A program made the translations under genes and the position numbers. This document shows positions 31,687-39,182 of a DNA stretch of 64,000 nucleotides, one piece after another. This DNA comes from Butyricicoccus pullicaecorum DSM 23266 (GTDB taxonomy: Bacteria > Bacillota > Clostridia > Oscillospirales > Butyricicoccaceae). Position 1 is the first letter of the stretch. Each line of letters starts with the position of its first letter. The stretch is taken from assembly GCF_900167005.1 (NCBI RefSeq), contig NZ_FUXW01000009.1:22992-86991 (forward strand), written 5' to 3'. The notes under the pieces are model-generated. The model saw only the letters and a program-made list of their open reading frames with translations, did no database searches and was not told the DNA's origin.

Positions 31687-32151
31687 TTATATATCACTTT
31701 CGTACCAGTAAAACGTCTGTTCCTCAGGATAATACAGCCCGATGGAAAGATTTGCCCATGGCATACTCGTCGGGCCGTGCGCGTCCAGCATCCAATAGGC
31801 AGTTTCCGGGTCGGGAATCTCTGCATCGGTCGAGAACAGAACCAGATTTTCCACGGTCACTTCGTTTTCCGTACGGATCTCGATGGTGGATTCAAACGGC
31901 GGTGCGTAAAAATCGTCAAATACCGACGGATCGGTCACGTCAAAGCGGATGAGCGTATCGCCATCCCCGTGAAAGCCGCCATGCGTCTCGACAAGCCAAT
32001 CATCATATACAATGCCGGATACCACCTCGGGCGCGTATTGTTCTACGCGATGGATGGCCGAGCGGCTGTTTTGTGTCAGATTTGCGGTCACCGCTGCACA
32101 AATGAGCGACACCGCGAACATCAGCATCATGCGTTTGTGTATGGATCTCAT
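31687..32151 (-). CDS. Hypothetical exported protein
   Basis: 154 residues starting at 32151, with AGGAGGGA 8 bases upstream. A signal peptide is likely (MRSIHKRMMLMFAVSLICAAVTA). The remaining 130 residues are acidic and rich in aromatic residues, with EYAPEVVSGIVYDDW-like strands and no recognisable domain (ends FYWYESDI). No cysteine pair or lipobox. It resembles other short secreted proteins of this window (28498, 29251) only in layout. Function unknown. Confidence 0.65.
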   Translation of the reverse strand: MRSIHKRMMLMFAVSLICAAVTANLTQNSRSAIHRVEQYAPEVVSGIVYDDWLVETHGGFHGDGDTLIRFDVTDPSVFDDFYAPPFESTIEIRTENEVTVENLVLFSTDAEIPDPETAYWMLDAHGPTSMPWANLSIGLYYPEEQTFYWYESDI

Positions 32152-32239
32152 CGCTGGGTCCCTCCTGTCATCTGGATATCAATTCCATCATAGCACGCAG
32201 CCAGAGTGAACGCAATGCCCAGTGGGGCAAGATTGGGGT

Positions 32240-32268
32240 TTGTCAATTTCCGGCCTGTGTGGTATGAT
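32240..32268 (+). promoter_or_regulatory. Promoter of tsaE-tsaB-rpiB-upp operon
   Basis: TTGTCA (32240-32245), 17-base spacer, TATGAT (32263-32268). Confidence 0.78.
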
Positions 32269-32307
32269 AAAATATAAGTTATCATCGAAAGGATACGAGG
32301 TTCTTTT

Positions 32308-32745
32308 ATGCAGATCATCACCCATTCCCCCGAGCAGACCGAGCAGGCTGGCGCAGATTTTGCCAAGACGCTAAAGCCGGGCGACGTGGTCACGCTGGAC
32401 GGCGATCTGGGCGCGGGAAAGACGGCGTTTGCGCGCGGGGTGCTGCGCGGTCTGGGCTATCCGGGCCGAGTCACCAGTCCGACCTTCGCCATCGCAAACG
32501 AATACAGCGCACCGGACGGCACGGTCGTGCATTTCGACCTGTACCGTATCCTGGACGAGGAAGCCCTGTTTGAGCTGGGCTTTGAGGAATACCTGGACGG
32601 TACGCGCATTTTGCTCATTGAGTGGAGCGGAAATGCGGGTGGACTGCTGCCCGCGCACCATAAGTCGGTGCGTCTGACCTACGGCGAGCAGCCCGACGAC
32701 CGTTTGCTTGAAATCGAGGAAATCCATGAAACTACTGAGCTTTGA
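32308..32745 (+). CDS. tsaE: tRNA threonylcarbamoyladenosine biosynthesis ATPase TsaE
   Basis: 145 residues. Walker A GDLGAGKT at residues 32-39, then GLGYPGRVTSPTFAIANEY, HFDLYRILDEEALFELGFEEYLDG and LLIEWSGNAGGLLP, all typical TsaE blocks. In Gram-positive bacteria TsaE with TsaB and TsaD transfers threonylcarbamoyl to A37 of tRNAs. It overlaps tsaB by 20 bases, the common tsaE-tsaB order. TsaD and TsaC are not in the window. Confidence 0.95.
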   Translation: MQIITHSPEQTEQAGADFAKTLKPGDVVTLDGDLGAGKTAFARGVLRGLGYPGRVTSPTFAIANEYSAPDGTVVHFDLYRILDEEALFELGFEEYLDGTRILLIEWSGNAGGLLPAHHKSVRLTYGEQPDDRLLEIEEIHETTEL

Positions 32746-33436
32746 GTCATCGGCGGTATCTGCCGCCGTGTGCCTGACCGACGGCGAGAAGGTCGTCGCG
32801 TCGGCTTTTCAAAATTGCGGTCTGACCCACAGCCGCACGCTGCTGCCCATGGCCGAGCAGCTGCTTTCCAATGTAGGTTTGACCCCGAAGGAGCTGGACG
32901 GCTTTGCCGTTGCATCCGGCCCGGGTTCGTTCACCGGTATTCGCATCGGTGTGGCGACGGTCAAGGGTCTTGCGATGGGCACCGGCCTGCCCTGCGTGGG
33001 CGTGTCCACGCTCGAGGCGATGGCCTGGAACCTGACCGGTATGACCGGTACGGTGTCGTGCGTGATGGACGCGCGCGCCGGACAGGTGTATAACGCCAGA
33101 TTCCGTTTAAATGGCGTCGGCGCACCCGAACGCCTGACGCCCGACCGCGCCCTGACCATCCAGGCACTGGGCGAGGAAATTGGGCAAGATGGTGAAATTC
33201 TGGTTGGAGATGGCGCATATTTGTGCTATACTAAACTTACCGAAATTTGTCCCCATCTGGTGCTCGCACCCACGCACCTCATTTATCCCGGTGCGTACGG
33301 CGTGGCGATGGCAGCGCTGCAAGCCTTCCGCGACGGAAAGGCAGTCGACGCGCAAAGGCTCGACGCAGTCTACCTGCGCAAGCCGCAGGCCGAACAGATG
33401 CGGGATCGAAAATTGAACGGAGGTACAAACAAATGA
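32726..33436 (+). CDS. tsaB: tRNA threonylcarbamoyladenosine biosynthesis protein TsaB
   Basis: 236 residues starting at 32726 (MKLLSFESS) with GAGGAAA just before; it overlaps tsaE by 20 bases. ASKHA-fold pattern: LLSFESSAVSAAVCL, NCGLTHSRTLLPMAEQLL, GFAVASGPGSFTGIRIGVATVKGLA (the strongest TsaB signature), and VMDARAGQVYNA. TsaB lacks the metal-binding site of TsaD and acts as its dimer partner in t6A synthesis. Its stop overlaps the rpiB start. Confidence 0.95.
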   Translation: MKLLSFESSAVSAAVCLTDGEKVVASAFQNCGLTHSRTLLPMAEQLLSNVGLTPKELDGFAVASGPGSFTGIRIGVATVKGLAMGTGLPCVGVSTLEAMAWNLTGMTGTVSCVMDARAGQVYNARFRLNGVGAPERLTPDRALTIQALGEEIGQDGEILVGDGAYLCYTKLTEICPHLVLAPTHLIYPGAYGVAMAALQAFRDGKAVDAQRLDAVYLRKPQAEQMRDRKLNGGTNK

Positions 33437-33879
33437 CCATTGCAATTGGTAACGACCACGCAGGTTATGCCCTCAAGGTCAAGCTTATGGAAATGCTCAA
33501 GGACAAGTACGAGTTCACCGATTACGGCTGCTACTCGACTGAGCGTTACGATTACCCGGATGCCGCTGAGGCGGTTGCAAACGCAATCGTTGCAGGCAAG
33601 CACGAGCGCGGTATTCTGATCTGCGGTTCGGGCATCGGTATTTCGATCGCTGCAAACAAGGTTCCCGGCATCCGTGCCGCAGCCTGCCAGTCGCATTTCG
33701 CCGCAAAGTACTGCCGTCTGCACAACGACGCAAACATTCTGTGCCTGGGCGAGCGCATCACCGGCCCCGGTGAAGCGGCAGAGATGGTCGAGGTCTGGCT
33801 CGAGGGCGAGCTGGAAGGCGGCCGTCATCTGGGTCGCATCGAGAAAATCCACGCGATCGAGGCCAAGCACAGCAAGTAA
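33433..33879 (+). CDS. rpiB: Ribose 5-phosphate isomerase B
   Basis: 148 residues, the standard size. Interconverts ribulose- and ribose-5-phosphate. Motifs: IAIGNDHAGYALK, DYGCYSTERYDYPDAAE, GILICGSGIGISIAANKVPGIRAA (catalytic cysteine near residue 65), and HNDANILCLGERI. ATG overlaps the tsaB stop (ATGA). The pairing with upp downstream gives a ribose-phosphate/PRPP theme. The closely related galactose-6-phosphate isomerase subunits (LacA/LacB) are less likely because no partner subunit is present. Confidence 0.93.
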   Translation: MTIAIGNDHAGYALKVKLMEMLKDKYEFTDYGCYSTERYDYPDAAEAVANAIVAGKHERGILICGSGIGISIAANKVPGIRAAACQSHFAAKYCRLHNDANILCLGERITGPGEAAEMVEVWLEGELEGGRHLGRIEKIHAIEAKHSK

Positions 33880-33914
33880 AACAACCCCGGATAAATTAAA
33901 GGAGTTAAGAACGT

Positions 33915-34544
33915 ATGGCACAGATTCATGTTATGGATCACCCGCTGATCCTGCATAAGCTCAGCCTGATGCGCGACCGCCAGACCGGCGTTAAGGAATT
34001 CCGCGAGGCGACCCGCGAGATCGCAATGCTCATGTGCTATGAGGCAACCCGCGATCTGCCGCTCAAGGAGATCAACATCGAGACCCCGCTGGCACACGCC
34101 AAGGCACGCGTGATCTCGGGTAAGAAGATCGCATTTGTGCCCATCCTGCGTGCAGGTCTGGGTATGATCGACGGCATGCTCGAGCTGATCCCGGCAGCAA
34201 AGGTCGGCCACCTCGGCCTGTATCGTGATCCTGATACCCTCAAGCCGGTCGAGTATTACGCAAAACTGCCGGTCGATATCGCAGAGCGTGATGTCATCGT
34301 CATCGATCCCATGGTCGCAACCGGCGGCTCTGCGGCAGAGGCGATTTCCGCACTGAAGAAGCGTGGTGTTAAGCACATTAAGCTCATGTGCCTGCTGTCC
34401 ACCCAGGAAGGTCTGGACGTTGTACAGAAGGAACACCCCGATGTCGAAATCTTTACCGCAGCAATCGATCCCGAACTCAATGAGCACGGCTACATCGTAC
34501 CCGGTCTCGGCGACGCGGGCGACCGCATTTTCGGCACCAAGTAA
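33915..34544 (+). CDS. upp: Uracil phosphoribosyltransferase
   Basis: 209 residues with AAAGGAG 11 bases before ATG. Salvages uracil to UMP with PRPP. Blocks: [32 protein letters not shown] at the N-terminus, [16 protein letters not shown], the PRPP loop [15 protein letters not shown] (about residues 128-142), and [13 protein letters not shown] at the C-terminus. Follows rpiB by 35 bases and ends in a terminator. Confidence 0.96.
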   Translation: MAQIHVMDHPLILHKLSLMRDRQTGVKEFREATREIAMLMCYEATRDLPLKEINIETPLAHAKARVISGKKIAFVPILRAGLGMIDGMLELIPAAKVGHLGLYRDPDTLKPVEYYAKLPVDIAERDVIVIDPMVATGGSAAEAISALKKRGVKHIKLMCLLSTQEGLDVVQKEHPDVEIFTAAIDPELNEHGYIVPGLGDAGDRIFGTK

Positions 34545-34560
34545 AATCTGACAAGTCAAC

Positions 34561-34590
34561 AAAAGCGCTGCGGGGACGCGGCGCTTTTTT
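34561..34590 (+). terminator. Terminator of the tsaE-upp operon
   Basis: AAAAGCGCTGC...GCGGCGC followed by T6, directly before the lipoprotein promoter. Confidence 0.85.
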
Positions 34591-34592
34591 GA

Positions 34593-34601
34593 TGGTAAAA
34601 T
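34593..34601 (+). promoter_or_regulatory. Extended -10 promoter of lipoprotein gene
   Basis: TGGTAAAAT immediately after the terminator; the -35 would fall within the terminator stem and is not recognisable. Confidence 0.4.
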
Positions 34602-34633
34602 GTAAACAAATTGTGAAAAGGAGAGATCCAAAC

Positions 34634-35116
34634 ATGAAACTGAAGAGACTGTTTGCCGCAGTACTTGCGGCTGTGAGCATGCTCACGATGGGAATGATGC
34701 TCAGCGGCTGCGGCGGCTCGGGCGATAGCAAGGAAGATGCCGCGTCGGCAAGCTACACCACGCAGGACGAAGCCGTGCAGGCAGCGACCAAGGAAAGCCA
34801 GGAAGTCGTCAAGCAGATCGAAGCCCGTGAGGGCAAGGTCGTTGTCATCTGGGCGAATACCGCCGAGGATGCCAGCGTACCGTTCACGCTGGGACTGGTC
34901 GAGAAGGACGGCGACAGCTGGAAGGTGACCAACACCGCGAGCGTGACCATGACCGATAAGTTCAGCGGCAAGGGTTCGTACCCGGTCAATGACCCCATGA
35001 TCACTTACGACGTCACCCCGGAGATCGACGACCCGGTTGCAGGCAACCATGCAAACCATGAGCAGGCGAACGACTGGTGCATCCATTGGACGCTGGTACC
35101 CGAGCTGCCGGCATGA
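34634..35116 (+). CDS. Lipoprotein of unknown function
   Basis: 160 residues from 34634 (MKLKRLFAAV) with AAGGAGAG upstream. Type II signal peptide with lipobox MLSGC at about residues 23-27, then a Gly/Ser/Asp linker and a mixed alpha/beta domain (TQDEAVQAATKESQEVVKQIEAREGKVVVIWANTAED). It holds a late HANHEQANDWCIHW, so it is anchored to the outer face of the membrane. Its stop overlaps the start of the radical SAM gene. No family recognised. Confidence 0.75.
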   Translation: MKLKRLFAAVLAAVSMLTMGMMLSGCGGSGDSKEDAASASYTTQDEAVQAATKESQEVVKQIEAREGKVVVIWANTAEDASVPFTLGLVEKDGDSWKVTNTASVTMTDKFSGKGSYPVNDPMITYDVTPEIDDPVAGNHANHEQANDWCIHWTLVPELPA

Positions 35117-36033
35117 GTGGATTCCCGTACAGCGACGATAACAAACGATACTATACTTATGCCTACTTTTTGAAGCACCGAAAAGGCGGGCGCGTGGTGC
35201 GCGTGCCGCTCGACGGTGGGTTTACCTGTCCCAACCGGGACGGTAAACTGGGCATAGGTGGATGCGCCTTTTGTTCGGGGCGCGGCAGCGGCGACCAGAT
35301 CGCCGCTTTGCCGTCTTTGGAGGAACAATACCGGGCAGGCATTGAGAAAGTGCAGGGAAAGTGGAAGGACGCACGGTATCAGCCGTATTTTCAGGCATTT
35401 TCCGGCACATACGCACCGATCGAGACTTTGCGGGAGCAGTATGACCGCGCACTCGCCCTGCCGGACGCAGCAGGACTGGTCATCGGTACCCGCGCTGACT
35501 GCATCGACGAGAGAACTGCCGATTTGCTGGAAGAATATGCCGAGAAAACCGACTTGACCGTCGAACTTGGGCTGCAAACCGTCCATGACCGTACCTTGCA
35601 GGCCATGAACCGCTGTGAGACCTTTGACCAGTTTTGTAAAGGTTATGAGAGACTTAAAAAGCGCGGAATCTGCACTTGGGTACATCTCATCAACGGCTTG
35701 CCCGGGGAATCCCTTGACGATATGCGCGAAAGTGCACATGTGCTCGGACACATGTACCCGGATGGCGTCAAAATCCACGCTTTGCACGTTTTGAAAGGCA
35801 CAAGATTGGCACAAATGGACTTTCCCTTGCTCACAAGGGAGGAATATGTCGCGGTGACTTGCGACCAGTTGGAACGTTTGCCTATGACCACCGTGATCGG
35901 ACGATTGACCGGCGACGGCCCCGCACAGGACGTGCTTGGTCCGGAGTGGACCAAACGTAAACGTGACGTGCTCAACGCAATCGATCAGGAACTTGCGAGA
36001 CGGGATAGCTGGCAGGGCAAAAAGTTCGACTGA
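35113..36033 (+). CDS. YtqA-type radical SAM protein (TIGR01212 family)
   Basis: 306 residues. The cluster motif is CPNRDGKLGIGGCAFCSG near residue 38, with the long first spacing (C-x12 or more-C-x2-C) that marks this family. It continues PYFQAFSGTYAPIETLREQYDRAL, TRADCIDERTADLLEEYAEKTDLTVELGLQTVHDRTLQAMNR and HLINGLPGESLDDMRESA. Family proteins (B. subtilis YtqA, E. coli YhcC) have no settled substrate; a tRNA-linked role has been suggested. ATG overlaps the lipoprotein stop. Confidence 0.9.
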   Translation: MSGFPYSDDNKRYYTYAYFLKHRKGGRVVRVPLDGGFTCPNRDGKLGIGGCAFCSGRGSGDQIAALPSLEEQYRAGIEKVQGKWKDARYQPYFQAFSGTYAPIETLREQYDRALALPDAAGLVIGTRADCIDERTADLLEEYAEKTDLTVELGLQTVHDRTLQAMNRCETFDQFCKGYERLKKRGICTWVHLINGLPGESLDDMRESAHVLGHMYPDGVKIHALHVLKGTRLAQMDFPLLTREEYVAVTCDQLERLPMTTVIGRLTGDGPAQDVLGPEWTKRKRDVLNAIDQELARRDSWQGKKFD

Positions 36034-36396
36034 CGCACCCAAAATTGAAGCTTTCGCTCAAGCCTTTCTCGAAAGGCTTGCGGGTTCTCAGGGCAGAGCC
36101 CTGAGACGCTCGCCGCAGCGAGCGGAATCCCCTTTTGATTTTCGCTTTTGCGAAAATCAACCAAAAAATAAGAAAAAGCGCATCCCGCAGGATGCGCAAT
36201 ACTTCGCGCACAAAGTGCGCTCATTAGGAAAGACCGTCCCAAAGGACGGTCTTTCCTTTTTTTGTTTGTTTTAATTGATTCCCGGGCCGGACACCGGGAA
36301 TCAAAGGGGTTTTTCGAGCCTGCGGGCTCGACCAGGTTCCACCTGGACGGGCTCAAGGGACTCGTCCCTTGAGAATCCCGAGCTGGGGTGCGGTGC
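36034..36396. repeat. Modular palindromic intergenic element, copy E7 (complete, with both outer ends)
   Basis: Left end CGCACCCA and right end TGGGGTGCGGTGC are inverted copies, so the element has terminal inverted repeats. Inside: GAAGCTTTCGC block, CTCAGGGCAGAGCCCTGAG, stem GCTCGC-CGCA-GCGAGC, GATTTTCGC hairpin, stem GCGCATC-CCGCA-GGATGCGC, GCGCAC-AAA-GTGCGC then TCAT, and core GGAAAGACCGTCC / GGACGGTCTTTCC with T7. It then has hairpin GATTCCCGG/CCGGGAATC and the 70-base module shared exactly with E2. Confidence 0.88.
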
Positions 36397-36397
36397 T

Positions 36398-37171
36398 TTA
36401 TTTTTCCGTGTTCAAGACATCTTCCGCAGCTGCAAAGAAGTCATCTGCCGTCCAATCGCCATCGTTCGAAGCGATTGCATAGTGCAGACCGTCTTCATCC
36501 CAATCAATTACATGGTAAACGCCGTCTACGCGGGTCTCTGTGCCGTAAGAGATGAAGCACTCACCGCGGTCAGCTGCAGCCTGCTCTTCCTCAGTCGGCT
36601 TTGCGTCTTCCGTGGGCGGCAGGAAGATGGTCGGGATTTCGCGATAGGTCATGGTGATGCCATCTACCTCACGGGTATCCACGATGGTCTTGTCGCTCAC
36701 GCCCTCATCGCTGTCATTTTCACTCTTGATGACCGTCATAAACGGCTGGGTCGCGCCGTCGCGATAGGATGCGTAGAACTCCTGATAGCTGTAAACGGTG
36801 TTGCCGTCGGCATCGATGGCATCAACCGGCTGGGCGACCATGTTGTCAAACGAAGCGCCGTTCAGCGTCTCGGGCAGACGGACGGTGAAACCGGCTTCCT
36901 TCTCAACCTTGGCCTCGTCATCCAGCGAGGTGGACATCTGATTAAAGTTCATACTGGATGCCAGACCGACGATCGGACCGGCTGCGAACGCGCCGCCAAT
37001 CAGGACACAGACCATCGCAGCGGCCACAACGGCAAAGCGCATGCGGCGTGGACGAGACTTGGTGCGCTCAATCTGTACGGCGTTCATGACGCGCGCGCGC
37101 ATTCTGGGGTCAGGCTGAACGTCCTGTGCGATTTCCTTCATCGAATCGTGCATATATTCATCAAATTTCAT
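36398..37171 (-). CDS. Anti-sigma-factor-like membrane protein
   Basis: 257 residues. ATG at 37171 (MKFDEYMHDS) follows GGAGG by 9 bases; a TTG three codons upstream is less likely. A cytosolic segment of about 45 residues (SMKEIAQDVQPDPRMRARVMNAVQIERTK) is followed by one membrane helix (about residues 45-66, MRFAVVAAAMVCVLIGGAFAAG). An external domain of 190 residues with two acidic stretches follows (PTEDAKPTEEEQAAAD). It overlaps the ECF sigma gene by 11 bases. Same two-gene plan as 29776/31100, with a different external domain. Confidence 0.75.
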   Translation of the reverse strand: MKFDEYMHDSMKEIAQDVQPDPRMRARVMNAVQIERTKSRPRRMRFAVVAAAMVCVLIGGAFAAGPIVGLASSMNFNQMSTSLDDEAKVEKEAGFTVRLPETLNGASFDNMVAQPVDAIDADGNTVYSYQEFYASYRDGATQPFMTVIKSENDSDEGVSDKTIVDTREVDGITMTYREIPTIFLPPTEDAKPTEEEQAAADRGECFISYGTETRVDGVYHVIDWDEDGLHYAIASNDGDWTADDFFAAAEDVLNTEK

Positions 37172-37700
37172 CGAACTCAACCTCCAAAGATTCTTTTAAG
37201 TGTTGACGTGCGTGATAGAGACGGGACTTGACTGTACCTTCAAAACAGCCCATTGCCTGCGCGATCTCGCGTACCGACATGTCGTTGTAGTAGTAGAGCA
37301 CGGCGGTGGTGCGCTGCTTGGGTTCGAGCGACTGAAGCGCCCGAGCGACCGCATGCGCACGATCGGCACGCAGAAGCGGTGCGGATGCGTCCTCATCGGT
37401 GGGTTCCTGACTGTCGTACAGGTTCTCGACCGGCAGTTCGCGGCGGTGCTTCTGGCAGGCGCGCCACGCGGTGCGGGTCAGGATGCGGAACAGCCACGCC
37501 TTGACCCGGGTGGGATCGTGCAGCTGGTGCATGGACTCGTAGCACTTGACAAAGGTATCCTGTACCACGTCCTCGGCATCCGTCCGGTTTCCGCAGATGA
37601 GGTAAGCCGCGCGCAGCGCCTCGGTCTGGTAGGTTTCGAACAGGGTGTCGAAGTCGGGCATGATAGCGGGAAGCCCTTCGGCGGGTATACTGTAAGCCAT
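37161..37700 (-). CDS. ECF-type RNA polymerase sigma factor
   Basis: 179 residues from 37700 (MAYSIPAEG), 11 bases after AAAGGAG; 37661 (MPDFDTLF) is an alternative. Region 2: TEALRAAYLICGNRTDAEDVVQDTFVKCYESMHQL. Region 4: LQSLEPKQRTTAVLYYYNDMSVREIAQAMGCFEGTVKSRLYHARQHLK. The upstream region carries a motif shared with the other ECF gene of this window. Pairs with the membrane protein it overlaps. Confidence 0.9.
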   Translation of the reverse strand: MAYSIPAEGLPAIMPDFDTLFETYQTEALRAAYLICGNRTDAEDVVQDTFVKCYESMHQLHDPTRVKAWLFRILTRTAWRACQKHRRELPVENLYDSQEPTDEDASAPLLRADRAHAVARALQSLEPKQRTTAVLYYYNDMSVREIAQAMGCFEGTVKSRLYHARQHLKESLEVEFDEI

Positions 37701-37796
37701 GGGGCTTTTCACTCCTTTCTTGCTTATTCTGCATAATAGAGCCGCCGAAAGCAAGGTCGGTTCAACAGAAATCAAAAAATTTTTTCACACACGGAT

Positions 37797-37830
37797 GAAA
37801 AAAAGCGCCGTCCCGAAGGACAGCGCTTTT
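37797..37830 (-). terminator. Terminator after the iolG-like gene
   Basis: Stem AAAAGCGC.GTCC / GGAC.GCGCTTTT (37801-37830) with a T8 tail on the minus strand. Confidence 0.82.
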
Positions 37831-37855
37831 GAATTGATGCACGGGAAAGGATCGA

Positions 37856-38881
37856 TTACTGCGGAACCTTGACGTAAACGCCACCGTTGCGGCAGGACTC
37901 GGTAGCAGCCTGAGCCATGTAAACCGGGCGCAGACCGTCGATTGCACCAACGACAACCGGCTTGTCGTTAACAACCGAGTCAACGAAGTACTTGACCTGC
38001 TCGATGAACGCCTGGTTGTAGCGCTCGAGGAAGAACCACAGGGGCTTCTCGGAGTGCGCACCGTCAACGGTCATGATGGTAGCGGTGTTGAGCAGATCGT
38101 TGCCGTCGGAAGCCATACCCTTGGAGCCGAATACCTCGACGCGCTGGTCGTAGCCGTAAACAGCCTGACGGGAGTTGTTGATGACAGCGATGCAGCCGTT
38201 AGCCATCTTCATGGTAACAACAGCGGTGTCAACGTCCGGGATGCCGGACTCTTCCTGCAGCTTGGGGTTAACCAGGCAGGAACCAACAGCGGAGATCTCA
38301 ACAGCCTCAGAACCGGTTACGTAGCGAACCATGTCGAAGTCGTGGATCATCATATCGTAGAAGATACCGCCGGAAACAGCAACGTAGGAAGCCGGGGGCG
38401 GCTCGGGGTCACGGGAAGAAACGATAACGATGTGGGGATCGCCGATCTTGCCGGACTTAACAGCGTCAGCAACAGCCTTATGGTTGTGGTCGAAGCGGCG
38501 GTTGAAGCCAACCTGGAACTTAACGCCCTTTTCCTCAACAGCAGCCATAACAGCCTTGATCTTGTCTACATCGTAGTCAACCGGCTTCTCGCAGAAAACG
38601 TGCTTGCCAGCGTTGACAGCAGCCAGGGAGATGACAGAGTGAGTGTCGGTGGAGGAGCAAACGAACACAGCGTCTACGTCCTTGTTGTTGATGACGTCCA
38701 TGTAGTCAGCGGAAACGTTGGTGATGCCGCGAGCAGCACACCAGTCACGTGCGCCGGACTTGTCGATCATGGGGTCAGCAACAGCGATAACCTCAACGCC
38801 CGGAACAGCACCCATCAGGTTGTCGATGTGCAATTTGCCGATTCGGCCGCAGCCGACGACGCCAATGCGTAAATTTGCCAT
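37856..38881 (-). CDS. iolG: Gfo/Idh/MocA dehydrogenase, probably inositol 2-dehydrogenase
   Basis: 341 residues from 38881 (MANLRIGVVG) with AAAGGAG upstream. The NAD-binding Rossmann motif GVVGCGRIGKLH (residues 7-18) is followed by AVADPMIDKSG. Then CSSTDTHSVISLAAVNAGKHVFCEKPVDYD carries the catalytic Lys of the EKP motif near residue 96. FNRRFDHNH and GGIFYDMMIHDFDMVRYV (catalytic Asp/His) fit the IolG subfamily closely. It oxidises myo-inositol or a related cyclitol. No other iol genes lie nearby; a LacI-type regulator is divergent. Another polyol as substrate is possible. Confidence 0.8.
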   Translation of the reverse strand: MANLRIGVVGCGRIGKLHIDNLMGAVPGVEVIAVADPMIDKSGARDWCAARGITNVSADYMDVINNKDVDAVFVCSSTDTHSVISLAAVNAGKHVFCEKPVDYDVDKIKAVMAAVEEKGVKFQVGFNRRFDHNHKAVADAVKSGKIGDPHIVIVSSRDPEPPPASYVAVSGGIFYDMMIHDFDMVRYVTGSEAVEISAVGSCLVNPKLQEESGIPDVDTAVVTMKMANGCIAVINNSRQAVYGYDQRVEVFGSKGMASDGNDLLNTATIMTVDGAHSEKPLWFFLERYNQAFIEQVKYFVDSVVNDKPVVVGAIDGLRPVYMAQAATESCRNGGVYVKVPQ

Positions 38882-38953
38882 AATACATATCTCCTTTACA
38901 CTTGTTCGAACGGGTTTGCACCCGAAATAAGAACAATTTAACGTACTGGATAT

Positions 38954-38982
38954 ATTATAAAACATGCATGGACGAGCGGCAA
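38954..38982 (-). promoter_or_regulatory. Promoter of iolG-like gene with palindrome in the spacer
   Basis: Minus strand TTGCCG (38977-38982), 17-base spacer, TATAAT (38954-38959). The spacer contains the palindrome CATGCATG (38963-38970), a possible half or core of the operator of the divergent regulator. Confidence 0.65.
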
Positions 38983-39114
38983 GTACGCATGGCTAATTTT
39001 AGCGATATGTATAAATGACAGCAATTCTTTTATGTATTTTGCGCAATTTTATGACGGTGATTGTGAGGGGAGTCGGTGTGCATTGTTCAAAACGTAAAAA
39101 TCGATTGGGCATAC

Positions 39115-39143
39115 TTGTGTGGGCGGGCACGCCGTGATAGGAT
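39115..39143 (+). promoter_or_regulatory. Promoter of the LacI-type regulator gene
   Basis: TTGTGT (39115-39120), 17-base spacer, TAGGAT (39138-39143), 40 bases before the start codon. Confidence 0.6.
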
Positions 39144-39182
39144 GGTAACAGATGGAACACCGGCAAAGCAGGAGGAATGCCC

